A program made the position numbers and the translations under genes. A DNA stretch of 6,697 nucleotides from assembly GCA_020446285.1 (NCBI GenBank), contig JAGREZ010000320.1:314-7010 (forward strand), read 5' to 3'. The stretch's first letter is position 1, and the number at the start of each line of letters is the position of its first letter. The notes below the pieces were generated by a model. It was not told the origin of the DNA and searched no databases. It saw nothing but the letters and a program-made list of their open reading frames with translations. Shown one piece after another: positions 1 to 5,771 of this stretch. This DNA comes from Geminicoccaceae bacterium. Lineage in GTDB: Bacteria; Pseudomonadota; Alphaproteobacteria; Geminicoccales; Geminicoccaceae.

Positions 1-955
1 GCCCCAGCCGATGTCGGTCTTGCTGTCGGCGGTGGCCTGCGCTTCCTCGCGGCGTTTCTGCAATTCCAGCTCGTAGAGACGGGCCTTGAGCATGTCCATG
101 GCCTGCGCCTTGTTCCGGTGCTGCGAGCGGTCGTTCTGGCACTGGACGACGATGCCGGTCGGATTGTGGGTGATGCGCACCGCCGAATCGGTCCGGTTGA
201 CGTGCTGACCGCCGGCGCCCGACGCGCGGTAGGTGTCGATGCGCAGATCCTTGTCCTCGATCTCGATATTGATGGAATCGTCGATCTCGGGATAGACCCA
301 CACACTGGCGAAGCTCGTGTGCCGGCGAGCGGCCGAATCGAAGGGCGATATGCGCACGAGGCGGTGCACGCCGGCCTCCGTCTTGAGCCAGCCATAGGCA
401 TTGTCGCCCTGAACCTTGATGGTCGCCGACTTGATGCCGGCCTCCTCGCCCTCGCTCTCCTCGATCCATTCCAGCCTGAGCCCCTTGCTCTCGGCCCAGC
501 GGACATACATGCGAAGCAGCATCTGCGCCCAGTCCTGGCTTTCCGTGCCGCCGGCACCTGCATTGACCTGGAGGAAGGCGTTGAGGCCGTCGGCCTCGCC
601 GGAAAGGAGGCTTTCGAGTTGCAGGTGGTCGGTGGTGAGCTTCAGCTGTGCAAGGTCGGTCTCGATCTCGTCGAGGGTGGCGGTGTCGTCCTCCAGTTCG
701 GCGAGTTCGGCGAGTTCCAGACTGTCGGCGAGTTTCTGTTCCATCACCTTCTGGTTTTGCACCGAATCGGCGAGTTTTGTGCGTTCGCGCATCAACTCCT
801 GTGCCTTTTCGGCATCGTTCCACAGATCAGGATCTTCGGTCAGTGCGTTCAGTTCGTCGAGACGGCGGAGGGCTTCATCCCAGTCAAAGATGCCTCCTCA
901 GCAGGTCCAGCGCCTGCTTCAAATGATCCGCCAGATTGCTGATCTCGGCTCGCAT
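1..955 (-). CDS. prfB: Peptide chain release factor 2 (RF2), 3'-truncated by window edge, programmed +1 frameshift
   Basis: RF2 recognises UGA and UAA stop codons in the ribosomal A site and triggers peptidyl-tRNA hydrolysis. Zero-frame reading starts at ATG 955-953 ([10 protein letters not shown]...) and meets an in-frame TGA at 886-884. A +1 shift after CTT 889-887 resumes with GAC 885-883 ([12 protein letters not shown]...) and stays open to base 1, giving 318 visible residues. The RF2 stop-recognition tripeptide SPF lies at residues 203-205 ([15 protein letters not shown]). The catalytic GGQ lies at 248-250 ([17 protein letters not shown]). The visible end, DSKTDIGWG, matches a point about 50 residues before the usual C-terminus of this roughly 365-370 aa family. 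The MRAEI start is typical of rhizobial RF2 and has GGAG 11 nt upstream. The gene lies 56 bp downstream of mrcA with no terminator seen between them, so cotranscription is likely. Family and frameshift are near certain; the operon is inferred. Confidence 0.97.
883..898 (-). promoter_or_regulatory. prfB: RF2 programmed +1 frameshift site
   Basis: Read on the minus strand, the site is AGG AGG CAT CTT TGA C. An internal Shine-Dalgarno-like AGGAGG (898-893) sits three bases before the slippery CTT, followed by a UGA stop and C. This is the same arrangement and spacing as the well-known E. coli prfB site (AGGGGG TAT CTT TGA C). Slippage by +1 joins 23 zero-frame codons to the rest of RF2. When RF2 is scarce, slow termination at UGA favours the shift, which gives autoregulation. 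The mechanism is established for the family; its operation here is inferred from the conserved sequence. Confidence 0.95.
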
Positions 956-1011
956 CGATCCGGTCACTCCGAAAAAGGGTTGTCCTTGAGCGCGCGCGGT
1001 CCGGCAGCGGC

Positions 1012-3561
1012 TCAGTAGAGGCCGCTGGAAGCGGGAGCCACGGGTACGGCGCGGACCGGCGCCGGTGTGTCACTGTCATTCTCGACGATGAGTGGTGCGG
1101 CGGCTTCCGCCGGCGTCTTCGTAACAGGCTCGGTGCCTGGAAGGAATGCCTCGGCGATCACGCGCCTCGTGGTTGGTCCGGGCAGGAGGCCCGTATCGGC
1201 GTCGATGCGCACGAGGCGGACGCCCGGCGGTGTGCGGAACGGTGTCGCCGGTTTGCCGGCGAGCGCCTTGCCCATGAATTCGGTCCAGATCGGCAGGGCT
1301 ATGCTGGCGCCGGTCTCGCGCCGGCCAAGCGGTGCGGGGATGTCGAAGCCTGCATAGACGCCGACGGCGAGGTCGGGCGAGAAGCCGACGAACCAGGCAT
1401 CGCGGCTGTCATTGGTGGTGCCGGTCTTGCCGGCGAGCGGCTTGCCGATCTTCCCTGCACGCACGCCGGTGCCGTGATCGATCACGCCTTCCATGATGTG
1501 GACCATCTGGTAGGCCTCGCGCGGATCGGCGATGAGCGGGCGGCCGTCGGGAATGACCGGCGGCGGTTCGCCGTCCCAGACGAGTTTGCGGCAGGCTTCG
1601 CAGATGCGGGGGTCGCGGGCGAGGACGGTGCGGCCGTAACGGTCCTGGATGCGTTCGACGAGGCTCGGGTCGATCTTTCGCCCGCCATTGACGAGCATGG
1701 CATAGGCGGTCGTGAGGCTCAGCAGGTCGACCTCGTTGGAGCCGAGGGCGGAGGCGAGATTGTTGCCGAGGCCGCGATCGACGCCGAAGCGGGTGGCGAC
1801 GTCGATCACGCGTCCCATGCCGATCTGCTGGGCAAGGCGGACGGTCATCAGGTTGCGCGATTTCTCGATGCCGAGGCGAAGCGTGCTGGGTCCGTAGAAA
1901 CGGTCGCCGTAATTGGCCGGCTTCCATTTGGGCAGGCCCTCGCCCTGGTCGATCACCAGCGGTGCGTCGAGAATGATCGAGGCGGGAGTGAAGCCGGATT
2001 CCAGTGCCGCAAGATAGACGAACGGCTTGAACGCCGAGCCCGGCTGGCGGTTGGCCTGGGTGGCGCGGTTGAACTTGCTCTGGCGGAAGCTGAAGCCGCC
2101 GCTCATGGCGAGCACGCGTCCGGTATGCGGGTCGAGGGCCACGAGGCCGCCCTCGATGTTCGGGCGCTGGCGAAGACCCCAGACGGCCTTGCCGTCCGCC
2201 TGGCCGTCGCCATCCTCGTCCTCGGGCTCGACGAGGGTAACGATGACGACATCGCCCGGTTCGAGAACCCGGTCGGCGCGGGTGACATCGGGGCCAAGAT
2301 CGCCGTTGGCATCAAGCCGCCGCGCCCAGCTCAGGTGGCGGGTGAAGATCTCGATCTCGCCGCCTTCGGCAAGGGCGAGGCGCGCCTTGTCGGCGCCGCT
2401 GTCGAGAACGAGCGCGATTTTCCAGCTGCCGGGCTCGAAGCCCGGATCGAATTCCGCGAGTTCCCCGCTCCAGTCGGGCGCTGCCGGGTCGATATGGCCG
2501 AGCGGGCCGCGATAGCCCTGGCGGCGGTCGTAGGCGGAGAGGCCGCGGCGCAGGGCGGAGTCGGCAAATGCCTGCATGACCGGATCGACGGTCGTGCGCA
2601 CCGACAGGCCTCCGCCGTAGAAACCGTCCTCGCCGAACGTGTCGACGAGTGTGCGGCGGACTTCCTCGGTGAAGAAATCGGCGCTCACGGTTTCGGTCTC
2701 CTTGCGTGAGCGCAGGACGATGTCCTCGGCACGCGCGGCATCGGCGTCGGCGCGGGTGATGTAGCCGTCATCGAGCATCCGCCCGATCACATAATCGCGC
2801 CGGGCGACGGCTTCGCCATAGTTGGTTGCGGGGTCGTAGCGCGACGGCGCCTTGGGCAGGCCGGCGAGAAAGGCGGCCTCGGAGAGGGTGAGTTCCTCGA
2901 GCGCCTTGTCGAAATAGTTCAGCGCGGCGGCGGCGACACCGTAGGAACGATGACCGAGGAAGATCTCGTTGAGATACAGTTCGAGGATGTGATCCTTGCT
3001 GAACGCCTTTTCCATGCGGAGCGCGAGAATGGCTTCCTTGATCTTGCGGTCGAGCGAGACCTCGTTGGTCAGGAGGAAGTTCTTGGCCACCTGCTGGGTG
3101 ATGGTGGACGCACCCTGCGGCCGGAGATTCTGCTGCAGGCGCTGGATATTGTCGACCGCCGCACGGATGATGCCGACCGGATCGACGCCGATGTGGCTGT
3201 AGAAATTCTTGTCCTCGGCGGCGACGAAGGCATCCTTGACCGGCCTCGGAATGGCGTCGATCGGCACGAACACGCGCTTTTCATGCGCATATTCGGCGAG
3301 AATGCGGCCGTCGCCGGCATGGATGCGGGTGACGTTCGGCGGCACATAATTGGCGAGATGGCTGTAATCGGGCAGATCGTCGCCGGCCCGGTTGATGATG
3401 TAGAGCAGCGCGCCGCCGGCGATGACGGCGCCGAGCGCCGCCGTTACCACGAGCCACGAGATGCCCGAGACGATACCGCCCGCGAACCGCGCGAGGAAAC
3501 CCCGCTCAGAGCGGCGGGTGGAAGCTCCTGAAGTATCGGTCGACCGCTTCGGTGATGGCAT
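1012..3561 (-). CDS. mrcA: Penicillin-binding protein 1A, bifunctional glycosyltransferase/transpeptidase
   Basis: This 849-aa class A PBP polymerises lipid II into glycan strands and cross-links the peptides on the periplasmic face of the inner membrane. A short basic cytoplasmic tail (1-29) is followed by one membrane anchor (about 30-57). The GT51 domain spans about 80-270, with EDKNFY (putative catalytic E116), QGASTITQQ (149-157) and the MEKAFSKDHILELYLNEIFLG stretch. An OB-like insert (about 330-465) precedes the transpeptidase, which has all three motifs: SAFK (nucleophile S509, K512), SRN (568-570) and KTG (712-714). A CxxC pair (C654, C657) lies in a loop of the transpeptidase domain. 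The tail from about 810 is Pro/Ala-rich and ends in GLY. The ATG at 3561 lies inside the amiC 3' end. It is preferred because no ATG, GTG or TTG follows in frame before the membrane segment. In Agrobacterium, PBP1a is reported to be essential for polar growth, and a similar role here is an inference. Confidence 0.97.
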   Translation of the reverse strand: MPSPKRSTDTSGASTRRSERGFLARFAGGIVSGISWLVVTAALGAVIAGGALLYIINRAGDDLPDYSHLANYVPPNVTRIHAGDGRILAEYAHEKRVFVPIDAIPRPVKDAFVAAEDKNFYSHIGVDPVGIIRAAVDNIQRLQQNLRPQGASTITQQVAKNFLLTNEVSLDRKIKEAILALRMEKAFSKDHILELYLNEIFLGHRSYGVAAAALNYFDKALEELTLSEAAFLAGLPKAPSRYDPATNYGEAVARRDYVIGRMLDDGYITRADADAARAEDIVLRSRKETETVSADFFTEEVRRTLVDTFGEDGFYGGGLSVRTTVDPVMQAFADSALRRGLSAYDRRQGYRGPLGHIDPAAPDWSGELAEFDPGFEPGSWKIALVLDSGADKARLALAEGGEIEIFTRHLSWARRLDANGDLGPDVTRADRVLEPGDVVIVTLVEPEDEDGDGQADGKAVWGLRQRPNIEGGLVALDPHTGRVLAMSGGFSFRQSKFNRATQANRQPGSAFKPFVYLAALESGFTPASIILDAPLVIDQGEGLPKWKPANYGDRFYGPSTLRLGIEKSRNLMTVRLAQQIGMGRVIDVATRFGVDRGLGNNLASALGSNEVDLLSLTTAYAMLVNGGRKIDPSLVERIQDRYGRTVLARDPRICEACRKLVWDGEPPPVIPDGRPLIADPREAYQMVHIMEGVIDHGTGVRAGKIGKPLAGKTGTTNDSRDAWFVGFSPDLAVGVYAGFDIPAPLGRRETGASIALPIWTEFMGKALAGKPATPFRTPPGVRLVRIDADTGLLPGPTTRRVIAEAFLPGTEPVTKTPAEAAAPLIVENDSDTPAPVRAVPVAPASSGLY

Positions 3562-5095
3562 TGGCGAGCTTCTTCTGATGTTCCGGATTGACGAGGTTGG
3601 CGGCGTCGGATTCGTTGGACAGGTAGCCGAGTTCGACCAGAACCGATGGGGTATCCGGCGATTTCAGCACGGCGAAGCCCGCATAGCGGCGGGTATTCTT
3701 GACCAGTTTCGTCACCTCGCCGAGATTCGTGATGAGAAGATCGGCGAGATCGATACTCTTATTGTTGGTATCCCGTTGCGCGAGGTCAATAAGGATCGAT
3801 GCAACGACTTCGTCATGATGCGAGAGATCGGTGCCACCGATGATGTCCGCCTTGTTCTCCTTGGTGGCGAGACTGGCGGCCTCTGCATCGGATGCGTTCT
3901 CGGAAAGCGTGTAGACCGATGCGCCGCGAAACTGCGGATCGCCGATGCTGTCGGCATGCAGCGAAATGAAGAGATCGGCCTCCGCCCGATGCGCAATCTC
4001 GATCCGCTCGCGCAAGCGGATGAATTTGTCATGCTTGCGGACGAGCAGGGTGCGCAGGCGGCCGGTCGCCTCGAGTGCCGCGGCGAGCCTGTAGGCCATC
4101 TCCAGTGTGACATGCTTTTCGATAATGCCCTCGGCGGCGATGGCACCCGGATCGATACCGCCATGCCCGGCGTCGATGGCGACGAGCGGTTTTTCGGGCG
4201 CGGCGGCCTCTCCCTCGCCGAGCCGCGGCCTGGGCAGCGGCACCGGGGTGAAGGCGGGCGAAGGGTCGATGCGTTGCGGCGGCGTGCGCGCCGTCTCGAG
4301 CCGCGCGCTCGCCGGATCCTCGACCGTACCACCCACCGATGGCGGTTTTATGACCTGTTCGACCGGCGCGCTCACTGCTCTTGCATCGCCGGGCGGCGAT
4401 TCGACCGGACGTGCGCGCGGCGTCGGCGATCCGATCGGGCGTGCATCGGCCGGCGGCGAGGCCAGCGTACGAGTGCCGGGCGCCGGCGAGGCGACGGGAC
4501 GTGCCTCGCGGCGTTCGGGCTGGACACCCGGTCGCGGAGGCTCGGCGGGGCGTGTCGCCACGTCCCTGCGCGGTACGTCCTCGGGACGCGTCCGCGCCAC
4601 CGGTCCGGCCGCCTCCGGCGCCGGGGCGATGTCGAAGACATGGCGGAAATACGGCGTGGCGTCGGCCGGCGGCAGGACCATGGTGTTGACGATGGCCGCC
4701 GGCCCGTCGGTGTCGATGACGATCCGCGCGAGGCTCGCATCGACAGTGCCCTTGCGCACCTCGCGCGCCATGCCGCGCGGCACCGATTGCGGCGAGGGCT
4801 GCAGGTTCCAGCGGACGGCCGGCATGTCGATCAGCACACGCGAGCGCGGTGCGTCGGCACGCGCTCGCAGCGGCACATCGCCGCGAACGTCCACGACGAT
4901 CCGGGTACGGTCGCGATGGATGCCGAAACGGATGCCGAGAACCTCCGCTTCCTGCGCGTTCGCAGTGACTGCAACAAAAGTTGACACAACCATTGCGAGA
5001 GCGAGTACAAGGGACATCAAGGCGGCCGGAACCCGGCGAAGGCCGGCTCTCCGCGTCTGTCGCGAGGGACGAATCTCGTATGCGCCGGCAATCAT
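3506..5095 (-). CDS. amiC: Periplasmic N-acetylmuramoyl-L-alanine amidase, AMIN + Amidase_3 (AmiC type)
   Basis: This 529-aa zinc amidase cuts the bond between N-acetylmuramic acid and L-alanine in peptidoglycan, typically during septum splitting. The N-terminus has an Arg-rich n-region, a hydrophobic core (about 24-42) and an A-N-A motif suggesting cleavage after residue 47. An AMIN-like domain (about 50-155, EVLGIRFGIHRDRTRIVVDV) should target the protein to the wall or septum. A Pro/Ala/Arg-rich linker (about 157-300) follows, including a 10-residue tandem repeat. The Amidase_3 domain (303-525) shows zinc ligands H311 (DAGHGG), E326 (IIEKHVT) and H380 (SLHAD), and catalytic E488 (VLVELGYLSN). 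The segment between H380 and E488 probably holds the autoinhibitory helix that EnvC/DipM-type activators relieve in this family. The ATG at 5095 is the first in frame after a stop at 5122-5120. Its Shine-Dalgarno is weak (AGGA about 14 nt upstream), and Met27 is a less likely alternative. Its 3' end overlaps mrcA by 56 bp, implying one operon. Confidence 0.95.
   Translation of the reverse strand: MIAGAYEIRPSRQTRRAGLRRVPAALMSLVLALAMVVSTFVAVTANAQEAEVLGIRFGIHRDRTRIVVDVRGDVPLRARADAPRSRVLIDMPAVRWNLQPSPQSVPRGMAREVRKGTVDASLARIVIDTDGPAAIVNTMVLPPADATPYFRHVFDIAPAPEAAGPVARTRPEDVPRRDVATRPAEPPRPGVQPERREARPVASPAPGTRTLASPPADARPIGSPTPRARPVESPPGDARAVSAPVEQVIKPPSVGGTVEDPASARLETARTPPQRIDPSPAFTPVPLPRPRLGEGEAAAPEKPLVAIDAGHGGIDPGAIAAEGIIEKHVTLEMAYRLAAALEATGRLRTLLVRKHDKFIRLRERIEIAHRAEADLFISLHADSIGDPQFRGASVYTLSENASDAEAASLATKENKADIIGGTDLSHHDEVVASILIDLAQRDTNNKSIDLADLLITNLGEVTKLVKNTRRYAGFAVLKSPDTPSVLVELGYLSNESDAANLVNPEHQKKLANAITEAVDRYFRSFHPPL
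4386..4505 (-). repeat. Four tandem 30-bp units in the amiC linker
   Basis: Four consecutive 30-bp units lie at 4386-4415, 4416-4445, 4446-4475 and 4476-4505. On the plus strand each has a GGCG(A/T)-rich centre and ends near GGACGTGC or GGGCGTGC. On the coding strand they give a degenerate 10-residue period (ARPVASPAPG, ARPIGSPTPR, ARPVESPPGD) in the linker between the AMIN and Amidase_3 domains. The period keeps the reading frame, so copy number could vary without breaking the gene. Confidence 0.8.
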
Positions 5096-5340
5096 GCGCT
5101 CAGGTCGATCCTGTTCGGTTCAATGCGAGTTGACGATATGACGACAGCCTTCCGCCGGTTGCCGGAGAATGCGGCGAAAACGGACAACCGGCAATGCCGG
5201 CGCACGGGCGCGGACAACGCCTGCACCGACGCACGCATTGCCGCGAAAACGCTTCGCCGCCCTGCGCACAACCTCCAGCCATGTTCGTCCCGCATTGCGG
5301 TTGTCGGCATTATCGTCAACGAGATGTTGGGGTTTGTCGA

Positions 5341-5386
5341 GCGTTTTCCGACCGGACTGCCGGTCCGTGCGTCCGGCGGAAAACGC
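5341..5386. repeat. Long near-perfect inverted repeat (hairpin) upstream of amiC and rne
   Basis: GCGTTTTCCG at 5341-5350 is the exact reverse complement of CGGAAAACGC at 5377-5386. Inside it, CCGGAC (5352-5357) pairs with GTCCGG (5371-5376). Together these give 16 base pairs interrupted only by an unpaired A at 5351, with a 13-nt loop (5358-5370). A competing inner hairpin is GACCGG/CCGGTC (5350-5355 with 5360-5365). There is no T-tract on either side, so it is not a typical intrinsic terminator. It could be a protein-binding palindrome or a leader RNA structure. The repeat is seen directly; its function is unknown. Confidence 0.8.
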
Positions 5387-5416
5387 ATGGCATTCATCGG
5401 CACGGACATTAGTGGA

Positions 5417-5445
5417 TTGTAGCACGCAAAGACAGACCCTATACT
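5417..5445 (+). promoter_or_regulatory. Candidate sigma-70-type promoter for rne
   Basis: A TTGTAG hexamer (5417-5422) lies exactly 17 bp upstream of TATACT (5440-5445). The -10 box matches the consensus at 5 of 6 positions and the -35 at 3 of 6. Transcription would begin near 5452, giving rne a 5' UTR of about 320 nt. Long structured leaders are known for RNase E mRNA in enterobacteria, where they mediate autoregulation. The start site is inferred from sequence only. Confidence 0.45.
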
Positions 5446-5554
5446 GGTAGCGAAGGATCGAAAGATGATGCGCGGAATATCGGCTTACGCCGGACCCGAC
5501 GAGGGTCGAAAGTTCACGCGCTCGGATCCCTCGCTGAACCGAATGGTTGGCAGA

Positions 5555-5597
5555 CTGCCTGCGAGACCAGGACCGCCGCCGCAACCGCTGCAGGCAG
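5555..5597 (+). repeat. 8-bp inverted repeat in presumed rne leader
   Basis: CTGCCTGC (5555-5562) is the exact reverse complement of GCAGGCAG (5590-5597), with a 27-nt loop and one possible extra G-U pair inside. A smaller perfect hairpin, GACCC-GACGA-GGGTC (5493-5507), lies upstream. Both would sit in the rne 5' UTR if the promoter at 5417-5445 is used. The repeats are seen directly; a role in RNA folding is inferred. Confidence 0.5.
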
Positions 5598-5716
5598 GCC
5601 GGTCGATCAGGGCGAACGAACCAAAGGACAATATGCGCCAGAAACCACCGCCGTTGCCGATGCAAGCGAAAATTGCTCGCGGTACGGTTGTGCGCTGGCC
5701 TCACCCAGAAGACCGT

Positions 5717-5761
5717 GACCGGTCATGCGAGCCGTGGCTCATGCCCGATTTCCGGTCGGAG
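5717..5761 (+). promoter_or_regulatory. rne ribosome-binding site with adjacent potential stem
   Basis: A GGAG Shine-Dalgarno sequence (5758-5761) lies 10 nt before the rne ATG and supports that start. Directly upstream, CCGGTC (5752-5757) can pair with GACCGG (5717-5722), enclosing a GAGC-CGTG-GCTC hairpin (5729-5740). The stem would abut the Shine-Dalgarno and could limit ribosome access. The Shine-Dalgarno is well supported; the regulatory structure is an inference. Confidence 0.5.
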
Positions 5762-5771
5762 ACCCTTCCAG

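Larger units (their letters stand above)
5096..5771. other. Divergent amiC/rne intergenic region with multiple inverted repeats
   Basis: This 676-bp stretch separates the divergent amiC and rne starts. I see no convincing protein gene: open frames on both strands give Arg/Cys-rich or low-complexity translations without recognisable motifs. It contains a strong inverted repeat at 5341-5386, four copies of an AAAACG-centred 10-mer, a small CCGGC-AAT-GCCGG hairpin at 5188-5200, a candidate sigma-70 promoter at 5417-5445 and several possible stem-loops in the presumed rne leader. It therefore probably carries both divergent promoters and at least one long 5' UTR. Confidence 0.75.

Noticed and set aside
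884..886. prfB as a pseudogene because of the early in-frame stop
   Set aside because: The TGA sits exactly in the conserved RF2 frameshift signal, and the +1 frame encodes an intact RF2 up to the window edge.
118..942. 274-codon plus-strand open frame opposite prfB
   Set aside because: The minus strand encodes RF2 with SPF and GGQ motifs across this span. The plus-strand product has no recognisable family.
956..1011. Terminator or separate promoter between mrcA and prfB
   Set aside because: The 56-bp gap has no stem followed by a T-run and no convincing -35/-10 pair, so readthrough into prfB is the simpler view.
1474..2709. 411-codon plus-strand open frame antisense to mrcA
   Set aside because: It lies wholly inside the well-supported PBP1A gene. 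Long antisense frames are expected from strong third-position GC bias, and its Ala/Gly/Val/Asp-rich translation shows no domain or Shine-Dalgarno.
3422..4984. 520-codon plus-strand open frame antisense to amiC
   Set aside because: It covers amiC, which has full catalytic motifs on the other strand. The antisense product becomes an Arg-rich tract opposite the repeat linker, which is typical of a shadow frame.
5341..5386. Intrinsic terminator at the large inverted repeat
   Set aside because: Neither side is followed by a T-tract on either strand, and no gene ends nearby.
5120..5704. 194-codon minus-strand frame filling most of the amiC/rne gap
   Set aside because: The translation is rich in Arg, Cys, His and Ser without domains, there is no Shine-Dalgarno, and it runs through the inverted repeats and the candidate rne promoter. 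It looks like non-coding DNA open by chance.
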